NCBI GenBank assembly: GCA_910584985.1
Contig: CAJUDJ010000020.1
Coordinates: 1-30,114 of the forward strand
DNA length: 30,114 nucleotides
Reading direction: 5' to 3'
From: an uncultured Eubacterium sp.
GTDB lineage: Bacteria > Bacillota > Clostridia > Oscillospirales > Acutalibacteraceae
Shown: positions 5,465-13,665 of the stretch, piece by piece
Numbering within the stretch: position 1 is the first letter of the stretch
How the letters are laid out: each line of letters starts with the position of its first letter
Notes under the pieces: model-generated
Database searches by the model: none
What the model was told of the DNA's origin: nothing
What the model saw: only the letters and a program-made list of their open reading frames with translations
Position numbers and translations under genes: made by a program

Positions 5465-6930
5465 AATAATCCCATATCCTTTCTTCTTTCTGCAAGTGCA
5501 GAAGCAATTTCTGCTTTCTTTTTGCCCACTATATTATACTTAAACATCGGAATGGAGGAAAGGAGAGCAAGAATTCCCGGCATAACGGTGTAAGCAAAGA
5601 AAATAATATCCTTTGTTTTATTTTCAAAGCCTGCTGCCGTGCCTGCTGTAATCTGTGCCACGGTTTCGGAATAACCCGAAAACTGAACAAATACAAGTCC
5701 GAGCGCTGTGCCGAGTGCAAGGCATACCTTGATGGTAAGCGTAAGCACGGAATAGGCTGCACCCTCCATTCTTTTGCCTGTTTTATATTCGTAATAATCC
5801 ACACAATCTGCCGTCATAATCATAGGCATAAGCGTTACGGCACCAAACTGAAGGCCAATCAGGAACAGGAATACATAAAACAGAATGGTAAGCACCATAT
5901 TATCAGAATTTCTGAACCACAGATAGCCAACAATAAATGAAAGCACGGATACAATAAAGCCATAGAAAGACATAATCAGATAAACATTTCTTTCACCGAG
6001 CTTTTTAATCAGCACCGGGCAGAGCGCCATGCTTACCATGGAGCCGATTGCCGTTACAATGCCCAGAACAGCCACCAGATTCTGGCTGCCGAGCAGCACA
6101 TTTGCCGCCTGCACCTGAATGCCCATTGCCATTTGCCTGCCGAAGCCGAGGAAATAGGAAACAATAACCAGCATTAACGGTTTATTGTTCTTAAGTGCAT
6201 TTATCATATCCTTGGTTGTTGTCTTTTCACTGGATACATACGGAACTCTTTCCTTATTCAGCATAGGAATCAGCGCAAAAAGCACACAGCCGAGCACAGC
6301 GGTTAAAACAGCCGTCCAGAAATATTCACTGCCAATCATAGGTGTATCGGTTTCGCCCTCAAAGCCGATAACCTGGGAGCCGTTCGGCACAAGCAGGCAC
6401 ACAATCGGAACGATAACCACACAGGCAGAAAAACCAATCTGCTTAAAGGTGTTTGAAATGGAAACAACATTTGTTCTTTCCGTTGGATTCGGCGTTAAAA
6501 CGGAAGCTATGCCCTGAGACGGAACATCGCCGAGTGTCATGGCAAGGCTCCAGATAAGATAGGTTACAAAAATCCAAACATATGTAACAGTTTTATTGCT
6601 CTTGAACGGAACATCAATAAAGATTACCGCTGACATAACCAGAAGCGGAATGATGGAAACCATAATCATGGATTTGAACTTTCCGCGTTTGCTTTTTGAA
6701 CGATCTATCATATTGCCCACAACAGGGTCAAACACAGCTGAAACAAGTTTTGCAATCAGAATTAAAATGCCCACTACTGCAATGTCTGCGCCAAGAATGG
6801 ATGCATCAAATTCTGCCTGATAGGAATTCAGAAGCCCCACAATTGCCTGAAAGCCGAAAAGACCAAGCGAATAAGCGGCAATCTCCTTAAAATTCATATG
6901 CTTCTTTGTTGAAACATCTGTATTGCTCAT
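5461..6930 (-). CDS. MFS/GPH-family sugar:cation symporter
   Basis: A 489-residue protein with about 12 membrane helices that fits the glycoside-pentoside-hexuronide:cation symporter (MelB/XylP-like) branch of the major facilitator superfamily. Key features are the N-terminal FKEIAAYSLGLFGFQ, the loop DPVVGNMIDRSKSKRGKFKS after helix 2 (the GPH version of the MFS loop with D and K/R residues), and DCVDYYEYKTGKRMEGAAYS in the second half, also typical of GPH. It should import a glycoside or hexuronide with H+ or Na+; the substrate cannot be told. GGAGG lies nine bases before the ATG. It follows the SDR gene by 24 bases and overlaps the small membrane gene downstream, so the three form one operon. 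Confidence 0.85.
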   Translation of the reverse strand: MSNTDVSTKKHMNFKEIAAYSLGLFGFQAIVGLLNSYQAEFDASILGADIAVVGILILIAKLVSAVFDPVVGNMIDRSKSKRGKFKSMIMVSIIPLLVMSAVIFIDVPFKSNKTVTYVWIFVTYLIWSLAMTLGDVPSQGIASVLTPNPTERTNVVSISNTFKQIGFSACVVIVPIVCLLVPNGSQVIGFEGETDTPMIGSEYFWTAVLTAVLGCVLFALIPMLNKERVPYVSSEKTTTKDMINALKNNKPLMLVIVSYFLGFGRQMAMGIQVQAANVLLGSQNLVAVLGIVTAIGSMVSMALCPVLIKKLGERNVYLIMSFYGFIVSVLSFIVGYLWFRNSDNMVLTILFYVFLFLIGLQFGAVTLMPMIMTADCVDYYEYKTGKRMEGAAYSVLTLTIKVCLALGTALGLVFVQFSGYSETVAQITAGTAAGFENKTKDIIFFAYTVMPGILALLSSIPMFKYNIVGKKKAEIASALAERRKDMGLL

Positions 6931-6954
6931 AACTAAATCCTCCGTTTTAAAAAA

Positions 6955-7791
6955 TTAATCCTTAAATACTTCATTGAAAATATCTATATCAGCCGCTTTC
7001 ATAACTGCGCTGAACAGCCTTGCTCCGTTCACGGGCAGCAGTTTTCCGAACAGGCTCATTGCGTGCGCATCCAAACCGTGAATCTGAAGTGCCTGTTTAT
7101 GCTCAATCCCGAACATAATCATTTTCACCATCAAATCGCAGTTTGTTGAAATCATATCAATCAGCTTCTGCCCCTTTTCGCCCTCTGCGCTCTGGTTTCT
7201 GAAAATATCTGTTTTTGTAAAGCCGGGGCATACAAGCCCAATATAAAGCCTGCCCCTGAATTCCTCACGCATCGCTTCCGTAAAACTCTTGAGTGCTGCT
7301 TTTGAAGCAGAATATGCCGAAGTGCCTGCAAGGCTCATAAGTGCAGCAGAGGAATCTATGTTGATGACGGCGCCGTTTTCACTTTCAAGCAGAAACGGAA
7401 GCAGCGTTTTAACAGAATAAACAGCCGAATAGAAATTAATGTTCATAACCGTTTCAATTTCTTCTGTATTATACCTGTCAAATCTTTTGAATTTCGGAAG
7501 AATGCCTGCATTATTCACCAGCACATCCACATGCACACCGCTTTCTGCAAGTTCCGCTGCAAATGCTTCCCAGTTTTCACACTTGGAAACATCAAACAGC
7601 CGATATGTAAACTGCTCGGCATAGGACGGGCCTAATTCTTCAATAAATTTCTGCATCTTCGGCTCGCTTCTTGCAATGCCGATAACCTTGCATCCGTGTT
7701 TTTTTATCAGTGCAGCGGCAATTCCGGCCCCCATGCCGCCCGATGCACCTGTTACAACACAGGTTTTTCCGTGAAGCCAGCATCCGGACAT
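6955..7791 (-). CDS. Short-chain dehydrogenase/reductase (SDR)
   Basis: A 278-residue classical SDR, an NAD(P)-dependent oxidoreductase. The Rossmann nucleotide site is TGASGGMG (14-21). NNAG stands at 93-96, the catalytic serine in DSSAA near 147-148 and YSASK with Tyr160 and Lys164. The proline-glycine turn CPGFTKTD follows. Arg41 after the second strand (GIARSE) suggests NADP preference. The extra 60 residues at the C-terminus resemble SDRs that act on lipophilic or steroid-like substrates, but the substrate is unknown. A GGGGG ribosome binding site precedes the ATG. It is the first gene of the operon with the sugar symporter, so it may oxidise or reduce the imported compound. Confidence 0.85.
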   Translation of the reverse strand: MSGCWLHGKTCVVTGASGGMGAGIAAALIKKHGCKVIGIARSEPKMQKFIEELGPSYAEQFTYRLFDVSKCENWEAFAAELAESGVHVDVLVNNAGILPKFKRFDRYNTEEIETVMNINFYSAVYSVKTLLPFLLESENGAVINIDSSAALMSLAGTSAYSASKAALKSFTEAMREEFRGRLYIGLVCPGFTKTDIFRNQSAEGEKGQKLIDMISTNCDLMVKMIMFGIEHKQALQIHGLDAHAMSLFGKLLPVNGARLFSAVMKAADIDIFNEVFKD

Positions 7792-7817
7792 AAATAAATC
7801 CCCCTGAAATAAAAAAT

Positions 7818-7858
7818 AAACTTACAGTTATTATACTAAAAACACTGTAAGTTTACAA
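7818..7858 (-). promoter_or_regulatory. Promoter of the SDR-symporter operon inside a palindrome
   Basis: On the minus strand TTGTAA (7858-7853), 17 bases and TATAAT (7835-7830) form a strong sigma-A promoter. Perfect 11-bp arms AAACTTACAGT (7854-7844) and ACTGTAAGTTT (7828-7818) bracket the -10, as an operator of a TetR- or MarR-like repressor would. The same arms followed by ATTTTTTA could also fold as a weak terminator for the DUF1284 gene, which stops at 7864. Both roles fit the sequence; no regulator gene is in the window. Confidence 0.65.
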
Positions 7859-7863
7859 CTAAA

Positions 7864-8166
7864 TTATAAATTATTTTTACATATAGCATACCATTCACAT
7901 TCCGCACACAGTTTTGATATATCTCCTGTTCCGTATTTTGCGGTGCGCCGGTCAAACGCATCTGTTTTTTCCCTGCTTGTGCATATTCCGTTTACTAAGT
8001 TCGGGCAGGCAGCACAAATATCATCGGCAGAAAAAACAATTTCATACGCCTCTCCGCCGTCAAATCTTTCTTTGATTTCTTTCATATTCTCACAGAATGC
8101 CCTGCTGTATCCCCTGCCCCGAAATCTCGGAATACAGTTTAAATGATGCGGTCTAAGCCTTAACAT
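7864..8166 (-). CDS. DUF1284 cysteine-rich protein
   Basis: A 100-residue soluble protein starting MLRLRPHHLNC, the hallmark of DUF1284. It carries CAACPNLVNGIC and CAECEWYAIC, two cysteine pairs spaced as in iron-sulfur or zinc proteins, plus Cys at residue 11 and Cys near 26. Function is not established; metal binding is inferred. I chose the ATG at 8166 rather than an in-frame start further upstream because the family sequence begins exactly there. The start lies 14 bases inside the end of bioY, so the two are translationally coupled, which suggests a link to biotin or to a biotin-pathway Fe-S step. Confidence 0.8.
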   Translation of the reverse strand: MLRLRPHHLNCIPRFRGRGYSRAFCENMKEIKERFDGGEAYEIVFSADDICAACPNLVNGICTSREKTDAFDRRTAKYGTGDISKLCAECEWYAICKNNL

Positions 8167-8722
8167 ACTTATTAAGCCTTGTGCAGAGAACAGATGCAAC
8201 CGCTATTTTGATAAGATCGGGAATAATGAAAGGAATAACACACATACCGAGTGCCGCAGAAACAGAGACGGCGTCTGCATTGCTGTTATTGTAAACAACA
8301 ATAAACCAAACTGTGCCGAACGTATAGCAAACCGCAATGCCGATAAGCATGGAAACGGCATAAACCCATATTTTTCTTCCAAGAAGCTTTACCATAATTC
8401 CAACAATAAGCGATGTAAAAATAAAACCAATAATATAACCGCCGGTAGCCCCGAAAAGAACACCTACACCTGCCGAAAAACCCGAAAATACAGGAACGCC
8501 TATCAGCCCGAGCAGAATATAGACAAAAACCGCAATTGTTCCTTTTTTTGTTCCGAGAAGCCCTGCCGTAAGGCATACCGCCATGGTCTGAAGCGTTACA
8601 GGAATCGTAAGCGGTATGGAAATCCATGAGCACACCACAATGATTGCCGCAAAAATACCGATATAAACAAGTTCAATGGTTTTGAATTTATTTTTTTGTT
8701 TCTTTAAAATCTTTTCTTCCAT
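8153..8722 (-). CDS. bioY: BioY, substrate-binding subunit of ECF biotin transporter
   Basis: A 189-residue integral membrane protein with six hydrophobic segments, the S component that binds biotin and works with the EcfA/A'/T energy module (not in this window). Family marks include the opening helix IELVYIGIFAAIIVVCSWISIP, the LTIPVTLQT stretch after helix 1, and GFSAGVGVLFGATGGYIIGF in the middle, the typical BioY signature with a glycine-rich turn. The ATG at 8722 was chosen because GGAGG lies seven bases before it; the longer frame has no such site. A consensus promoter and a BirA operator lie upstream, so the gene should be repressed when biotin is ample. Coupled to DUF1284 downstream. 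Confidence 0.93.
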   Translation of the reverse strand: MEEKILKKQKNKFKTIELVYIGIFAAIIVVCSWISIPLTIPVTLQTMAVCLTAGLLGTKKGTIAVFVYILLGLIGVPVFSGFSAGVGVLFGATGGYIIGFIFTSLIVGIMVKLLGRKIWVYAVSMLIGIAVCYTFGTVWFIVVYNNSNADAVSVSAALGMCVIPFIIPDLIKIAVASVLCTRLNKYVKA

Positions 8723-8750
8723 AATTTTTCCTCCGAAAACTGATATGCTA

Positions 8751-8779
8751 TTTATACTATAACCGCAGCAGATTGTCAA
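8751..8779 (-). promoter_or_regulatory. bioY promoter
   Basis: TTGACA (8779-8774), a 17-base spacer and TATAAA (8756-8751) on the minus strand, 28 bases before the bioY start. The -35 lies inside the BirA operator. Confidence 0.85.
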
Positions 8780-8804
8780 CTAATATTAAAATGTTGGTTT
8801 ACAA
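8773..8804. promoter_or_regulatory. BirA operator (biotin box)
   Basis: TTGTCAAC (8773-8780) and GTTTACAA (8797-8804) are separated by 16 bases, matching the known Firmicutes BirA site (TTGTAAAC-N14-16-GTTTACAA) with one change. It overlaps the -35 of bioY. It also ends nine bases before the -35 of the divergent PHP operon, so BirA binding might affect that promoter too. Confidence 0.85.
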
Positions 8805-8813
8805 TCAAAACAT

Positions 8814-8842
8814 TTGCTAAAACACACGGAATATGTTAATAT
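8814..8842 (+). promoter_or_regulatory. Promoter of the PHP-kinase-regulator operon
   Basis: TTGCTA (8814-8819), a 17-base spacer and TAATAT (8837-8842) with a TGn extension (8834-8836). It is divergent from bioY and about 70 bases before the PHP start codon. The leader contains a small inverted repeat GCAGG/CCTGC (about 8855-8875). Confidence 0.6.
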
Positions 8843-8913
8843 AGATTTAACAGAAGCAGGTACGCCATTTGCCTGCACACCGCTTGAATTGCCTTGTTCG
8901 GGGGATAGATTTT

Positions 8914-9906
8914 ATGAAAAGAAAATGGTTCAAGGGAGATACACATCTTCACACCGTAAACAGTGATGGCATCCTTACAAAGGGCCAGCTTGTTGAATAC
9001 TGCAAAAATCAGGGGCTTGATTTTATCATTATAACGGATCATGACTATAATTCCGTTGAAGAAAGCTATTATGACGGCGATATGCTTGTTATTCAGGGAC
9101 AGGAAATCACCGGCGATAACGGTCATGTAAACATATGGGGCAAAAAAGTTCCCGAAGAGCCTCCATATAAGCTTGATACAAGAGAAGATTATGAAACCAT
9201 CATTGAAAAATGCAGAAAAGCGGGCGCTGTGATTACACTTAACCATCCGTTCTGCTCCATGTGCGGCTTTCGGTTTAATATAGACGGGCTTGACTGCGAC
9301 TGTGCAGAGGTGTGGAACACCATTCAGCACTCAGATAATATGAAAAACCGGGACTGGTGGGTTGAACAGCTTATGCAGGGAAAACGGATTGCTGCCGTTG
9401 GCGGCTCTGATTTTCACAGGGAATATGTGCCGCACACAAAACTACTGATTGCTTCGCCCACAACAATTGTGCTTGCCGGTGAAAACACGCCTGAAGCCAT
9501 TCTGAAGGCAATGAAAGAGGGCAGAAGCGTTATTACAAACAAGCCGGATTCAACAATGATAGAGCTTACCTGCGGCAGCGCTGTTATAGGTGATACGGTA
9601 AAATTTGAAAAAGGCATATCGGTAAATATAAATCTGACAAAGCTTATGCCCTATCACACCGTTACGGTCTATAACAACAAAACCGCTGTTTACAGTTTTA
9701 ACTCCGGTGCGAAATATTACAGGCAAATTTGCTTTGACTGCGAGGTAGCGGAAAAGGGCTTTGTAAGAGCGGAGGTTACATATAATTACACAGGTATGCT
9801 TAAAACGATATACAAATTTGCAGAACAGAAATTCCTCGGCAGCAAAAACAGTGAAGAGCTGCCGCCGTTTATCAGGGCATTTACGAACCCGATTTGGTTT
9901 GAATAA
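8914..9906 (+). CDS. PHP-domain metal-dependent phosphoesterase
   Basis: A 330-residue protein with the PHP (polymerase and histidinol phosphatase) metal-site motifs in order: DTHLHT (His11, His13), TDHD (Asp42-His43), QGQEIT (Glu64), GHVN (His71), NHPF (His111) and GGSDFH (Asp166, His168). The family hydrolyses phosphomonoesters or nucleotide-type phosphodiesters with two or three metals; the substrate here is unknown. After about residue 210 a beta-rich C-terminal part follows. GGGGGA eight bases before ATG 8914 fixes the start over a longer frame. The stop is two bases before the sensor kinase, so this enzyme is co-transcribed with a two-component system, which suggests an envelope or stress role. 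Confidence 0.85.
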   Translation: MKRKWFKGDTHLHTVNSDGILTKGQLVEYCKNQGLDFIIITDHDYNSVEESYYDGDMLVIQGQEITGDNGHVNIWGKKVPEEPPYKLDTREDYETIIEKCRKAGAVITLNHPFCSMCGFRFNIDGLDCDCAEVWNTIQHSDNMKNRDWWVEQLMQGKRIAAVGGSDFHREYVPHTKLLIASPTTIVLAGENTPEAILKAMKEGRSVITNKPDSTMIELTCGSAVIGDTVKFEKGISVNINLTKLMPYHTVTVYNNKTAVYSFNSGAKYYRQICFDCEVAEKGFVRAEVTYNYTGMLKTIYKFAEQKFLGSKNSEELPPFIRAFTNPIWFE

Positions 9907-9908
9907 TT

Positions 9909-11420
9909 ATGGATAAAAACAAAGAGATAAAAGTGATTCCGAAAAATCTTAAGATAAACACAAGAATTGTGCTCAATTCAATTCTTGCGATTATCATACC
10001 TGTTATTCTGATTGCTTTATTTACTGTTGTTTTTTTTGCATCGGTTTCCTCGCAAATGAACAGCGCCCCCTCTGTTTCCTACAACATTTTAACACAGATA
10101 CAGTGGAATCAGATTTCAGCAGATATTGCAAATGTGCTTGAAATGGATATCGACACAGATGAAAAACTGAACAGAATAAAGGACATTTCCTCCTATATGG
10201 AAAAGGACGGCACACTGCTTTATATACGCAGAAACGGCAGTGAATTTTATTCCTCGGCATCTGATGAAAACATTTATCAAAAAGCATTTCTGATTTCGCC
10301 CAATCACAATAAAGAGGATTCCTACTGTCTGAGCGAAAACGGCCTGCTTATATCCCTGACTGTTTTTGACAAAGAAGCAGAATACCATTTTATTATTCTG
10401 AACGAAAACATTGCCATGCCTGATTTTTCCGATAATGAAGTAAAAAATGTTATGGGCACCTTTATAAACAGGGCAAGCATCATTATTATTGTGGTTGTTC
10501 TTATTTTTATAACCGCAATTGTTATTGTTTCGCTGATTACCTCAAAAACAATTGTAACACCTATCCGGCAGATTTCCGAAGGTGTAAATGAAATTGCAAA
10601 CGGAAACTTTGAATATGAAATCCAATACAAATCCACCAATGAGCTTGGCCGCCTTGCAGAAAGCTTTAACGATATGCGGCTTCGCATTAAGGATTCCATA
10701 GAGGAGCAAAGCCGCGCGGATCAGAAGCAGAAGGAAATGATTGCCGGAATTGCCCATGATTTAAGAACGCCGCTTACATCGGTTAAGGGATATCTTGAAG
10801 GGCTGAGGGACGGCATTGCCGACACACCCGAAAAAAAGAACCGTTATATGGACATCATCTATTCTTCCACAAACGATATTGAAAAAATGCTGGATGATCT
10901 TCTGACAATTTCCAAGCTGGAACTTGGTTCGGTAACACTGAACTGCGAAAGAGTTAAAATAACGGATTTTCTTCCCTTTGCCGAAGAGGTCCGGGCAGAG
11001 CTTGAAAAAAACGACTTCGATCTTGAAATTATTGACAAAACAAAAAATCCCGTTGCACTGAATCTGGATACAGACAGTTTTTCAAGAGTTATAAACAACA
11101 TTGTGTCAAACAGTATAAAATACAGAAATAAGGATGTGCGCGGTAAAATTGAAATGACCATTCTTGAATATAAAAATACAATTTTATTTGAAATCAAGGA
11201 TAACGGCATGGGTGTTGCCCGCCAGAATCTGCCAAGGATATTTGACACACTTTACCGAACAGACAGAGCCCGTTCCAATTCAAGAAACGGTTCAGGACTG
11301 GGGCTTTCCATCTGTAAACAGATTGTTGAAATGCACGGCGGTCTGATCTGGGCGCAAAGTGATATCGGAAAAGGCTTATCCATATTTATTTCACTGCCAA
11401 TATATAAAGAAGAGGAGTAA
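9909..11420 (+). CDS. Membrane sensor histidine kinase (HAMP-HisKA-HATPase)
   Basis: A 503-residue kinase with the full order of a class I sensor. Helix one is at about 18-45, followed by an extracytoplasmic sensor domain of roughly 140 residues with no recognised subtype. Helix two is at about 188-212, a HAMP linker runs to 262, and a HisKA domain carries the phosphorylated His283 in AHDLRTPLTSVKGY. The ATP-binding domain has the N box (NNIVSNSIKY, 396-405), G1 DNGMG (431-435), an F box region and G2 GSGLGLS (461-467). It should autophosphorylate and pass phosphate to the regulator that starts five bases downstream. No strong ribosome binding site precedes the ATG, so translation probably depends on the PHP gene two bases upstream. 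Confidence 0.93.
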   Translation: MDKNKEIKVIPKNLKINTRIVLNSILAIIIPVILIALFTVVFFASVSSQMNSAPSVSYNILTQIQWNQISADIANVLEMDIDTDEKLNRIKDISSYMEKDGTLLYIRRNGSEFYSSASDENIYQKAFLISPNHNKEDSYCLSENGLLISLTVFDKEAEYHFIILNENIAMPDFSDNEVKNVMGTFINRASIIIIVVVLIFITAIVIVSLITSKTIVTPIRQISEGVNEIANGNFEYEIQYKSTNELGRLAESFNDMRLRIKDSIEEQSRADQKQKEMIAGIAHDLRTPLTSVKGYLEGLRDGIADTPEKKNRYMDIIYSSTNDIEKMLDDLLTISKLELGSVTLNCERVKITDFLPFAEEVRAELEKNDFDLEIIDKTKNPVALNLDTDSFSRVINNIVSNSIKYRNKDVRGKIEMTILEYKNTILFEIKDNGMGVARQNLPRIFDTLYRTDRARSNSRNGSGLGLSICKQIVEMHGGLIWAQSDIGKGLSIFISLPIYKEEE

Positions 11421-11425
11421 CTGAA

Positions 11426-12127
11426 ATGACGAAGAAAATTTTGATTATTGAAGACGATTTAAACATTCAGACTCTGGAAAAGGACTATCTTGAAGCAAAC
11501 GGTTTTACTGTTGAAACAGAGAGCAACGGCAAAGACGGCCTTGAAACCGCACTTTCTGAAAACTTTGATTTAATTTTGCTTGATGTAATGCTGCCCGGTA
11601 TAGACGGAATGGAAATCTGCCGCCGTCTGCGCGAAGTTAAGGATATTCCGATTCTTCTTGTCAGCGCAAAAAAAGAAGACCCTGATAAAATCAAAGGTCT
11701 TGGCTTCGGTGCTGATGATTATATCATAAAACCGTTTTCCCCAAGTGAGCTTGTTGCACGGGTGATTGCACATATCAGCCGTTACCAGCGCTTAACCTCT
11801 AAAGAGCAGAACAAGGCAATCACAGGTGAAATTATTGAAATTGAAAAACTCCAACTGGACGGAAATTCACGCAGAGCATATCTGAATGATACGGAAATCA
11901 TCCTTACCAACAAGGAATTTGACCTGCTGTATTTTCTTGCCGCAAGCCCTGACACGGTTTTCAGCAAGGAAGAGCTGTTCAATAAAATCTGGCAGTATGA
12001 TTCCATCGGGGAAACCTCCACAATCACTGTGCATGTAAATCGCATCCGCGATAAAATTAAAGAGGCGGACAGCAGTCTGGATTATATTCACACCGTGTGG
12101 GGCAAAGGCTACAGATTTAACAAATAA
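11426..12127 (+). CDS. OmpR/PhoB-family response regulator
   Basis: A 233-residue regulator. The receiver domain (1-120) has the acidic pair Asp10-Asp11, the phosphorylated Asp53 in LILLDVMLPG, Ser80 in LLVSAKK and Lys102 in DDYIIKPFS. The C-terminal winged-helix DNA-binding domain of OmpR type covers about 135-232 with LTNKEFDLLYFLA, the recognition-helix region TITVHVNRIRDKI and the wing VWGKGYRF. AGGAG precedes the ATG. It pairs with the kinase five bases upstream. Targets are unknown; autoregulation of the PHP operon is a common arrangement but not shown here. Confidence 0.94.
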   Translation: MTKKILIIEDDLNIQTLEKDYLEANGFTVETESNGKDGLETALSENFDLILLDVMLPGIDGMEICRRLREVKDIPILLVSAKKEDPDKIKGLGFGADDYIIKPFSPSELVARVIAHISRYQRLTSKEQNKAITGEIIEIEKLQLDGNSRRAYLNDTEIILTNKEFDLLYFLAASPDTVFSKEELFNKIWQYDSIGETSTITVHVNRIRDKIKEADSSLDYIHTVWGKGYRFNK

Positions 12128-12168
12128 TTCTTTAACCGTATGAATTGCTAAAATTAAATGAATATAAC

Positions 12169-12208
12169 AAAAGCCGCTGATTTTGGGTACTCCAAATCGG
12201 CGGCTTTT
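12169..12208. terminator. Bidirectional terminator between convergent operons
   Basis: A long stem AAAAGCCGC..GATTTTGG with CCAAATCGGCGGCTTTT (about 17 pairs, one mismatch and one bulge) around a short GTAC loop, with A- and T-rich flanks on both sides. It ends the plus-strand regulator operon and, touching the stop codon at 12207, the minus-strand operon that begins at rimP. Confidence 0.85.
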
Positions 12209-12869
12209 AAATATACTTTAAAACATCATAAATATTTTCAATTACGGGCACATCCCGGCGAAGCTGCTGATCTCTGAACCAGCCCCAGTTCATTCTTACT
12301 GCCTGCATGCCGGCAGACAATGCCCCTTCAATATCGTTAACCGGGTGGTCGCCGACATAAATACAGTCCGCAGCATCTATTCCAAGCTGTTCGGCAGCAT
12401 ATAAAAAGATTTCTGCCTGCGGTTTTGCGAAAGGAAGATCACCCGAAACAACCACAATATCACAATAAGGCAAAAGCCCGCTCTGCTCCATTTTCGTGTG
12501 CTGAAGCACAGACGGTCCGTTTGTAATCACACCTGTTTTTATGCCCTTTTCCCTTAAAGCCTTAAGAAGCGGAACTGAACCGCCGAAAATAACATTGTGA
12601 TAACCGAACCTTGTGTCATAATGCTTTGCAAGCACCTTTTCAGACGGTGCATCACTCCATTTCCACATATCAATCAGGCTCTTATACCATTCTTCCCGAT
12701 TCACATAGCCACCGTTTCCTGTGGCAACCATATCTGTTTTTCTTTTGTTCTTTTCCTTTTCCGATAAATTCGGCAGAAATGCAGCAAGAAAGGTATCCAT
12801 ATATCTTTCAAATGCCGCTGTTCTGTCCTGCAAAGTTTCATCAAAATCAAATAATACTGCTTTTGTCAT
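12207..12869 (-). CDS. HAD-superfamily phosphatase
   Basis: A 220-residue haloacid dehalogenase-type hydrolase of the YjjG/phosphoglycolate-phosphatase-like C1-cap group. Motif I is DFDET (Asp8 nucleophile, Asp10 acid/base), motif II VITNGP, motif III the lysine in PFAKPQ, and motif IV VGDHPVNDI with the metal-binding aspartates. A helical cap lies between motifs I and II (about 15-90). It should release phosphate from a small metabolite or non-canonical nucleotide. The ATG at 12869 was taken because DFDET then sits eight residues in, as in the family; it lies 23 bases inside ribF, so it is coupled. It closes the rimP operon. Close to FMN synthesis, a flavin-precursor phosphatase is an attractive but unproven idea. 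Confidence 0.82.
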   Translation of the reverse strand: MTKAVLFDFDETLQDRTAAFERYMDTFLAAFLPNLSEKEKNKRKTDMVATGNGGYVNREEWYKSLIDMWKWSDAPSEKVLAKHYDTRFGYHNVIFGGSVPLLKALREKGIKTGVITNGPSVLQHTKMEQSGLLPYCDIVVVSGDLPFAKPQAEIFLYAAEQLGIDAADCIYVGDHPVNDIEGALSAGMQAVRMNWGWFRDQQLRRDVPVIENIYDVLKYI

Positions 12870-13662
12870 AATCAAGCTGCCTTCTAAGTTCATTCACATC
12901 TCTAAAGGTTTTTTCCGGCCGCAGATAATCCACAAGTTCAACCGAAATAACCCTGCCATATAAATCACCGCTGAAATCAAAAATATGTGTTTCCGCCAAA
13001 GGCTTTTCAACCTTCCATGTGGGGCGGATTCCAATATTGGTAAAAGATTTATATGTAACGCTTCCCACTGTGGTAAGGCTTTCGTAAACACCGAATTTCG
13101 GCACAACAAGACCGTCCGGCATGTGCTGGTTAATTGTGGGAAAGCCGATTGTGCGGCCTCTTCTGTCCCCGGAAATCACTTCACTTTCAAAGGTGTAATT
13201 ATAGCCCAGCATTTCATTGGCAGAGCGGATTCTGCCTTCGTTTATCGCCTTTCTTATGCGGGTTGAGCTTATCGGCAGGCTTTCAAATTCCTGTGCTTCA
13301 AGAATACGAACCCAGATATCCTTTTTCTCAAGATATCTGCGCATATCCAATGCACACCAGGAAGCATTTTTCCCGAATCTGAAATTAAAGCCGCAGAGCA
13401 CCGTCTGCGCATTGAATCTTCCGATAATTATTTTTTCAATGAATTCCTCGCCCGAAAGATTTCTGATTTCACCGAAATCGGCAAAAACGGCGTTTGGATA
13501 ACGCCTTTCAAAAATACTTTTCTGCAAAAGCGAAAAACGGTTGTTCACACAGTAAATAATCGTATTTTCCGCACCTGTAACAACTGTTTTATGCGCAAGA
13601 TGCATTCCGTCAAAATCACCAATCGCAACTGCTATTCTGTTTTTATTATTCTCATTTGCCAT
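12847..13662 (-). CDS. ribF: Bifunctional riboflavin kinase/FAD synthetase
   Basis: A 271-residue enzyme that makes FMN and then FAD. The N-terminal nucleotidyltransferase half has GDFDGMHLAH (15-24), the HxGH-like motif of FAD synthetases, and ISSTRIRKAI near 137. The riboflavin kinase half starts about 150 with GDRRGRTIGFPTIN and includes TNIGIRPTW and ETHIFDF with the catalytic glutamate. It is somewhat shorter than the usual 300-315 residues, mainly in the N-terminal half, but all key motifs are present. It starts three bases after truB, without a strong ribosome binding site, so translation is probably coupled. Confidence 0.93.
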   Translation of the reverse strand: MANENNKNRIAVAIGDFDGMHLAHKTVVTGAENTIIYCVNNRFSLLQKSIFERRYPNAVFADFGEIRNLSGEEFIEKIIIGRFNAQTVLCGFNFRFGKNASWCALDMRRYLEKKDIWVRILEAQEFESLPISSTRIRKAINEGRIRSANEMLGYNYTFESEVISGDRRGRTIGFPTINQHMPDGLVVPKFGVYESLTTVGSVTYKSFTNIGIRPTWKVEKPLAETHIFDFSGDLYGRVISVELVDYLRPEKTFRDVNELRRQLDYDKSSII

Positions 13663-13665
13663 AAT

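Noticed and set aside
8286..8633. Alternative minus-strand frame of 115 residues inside bioY
   Set aside because: It overlaps the membrane-helix coding part of bioY in another frame and has no ribosome binding site.
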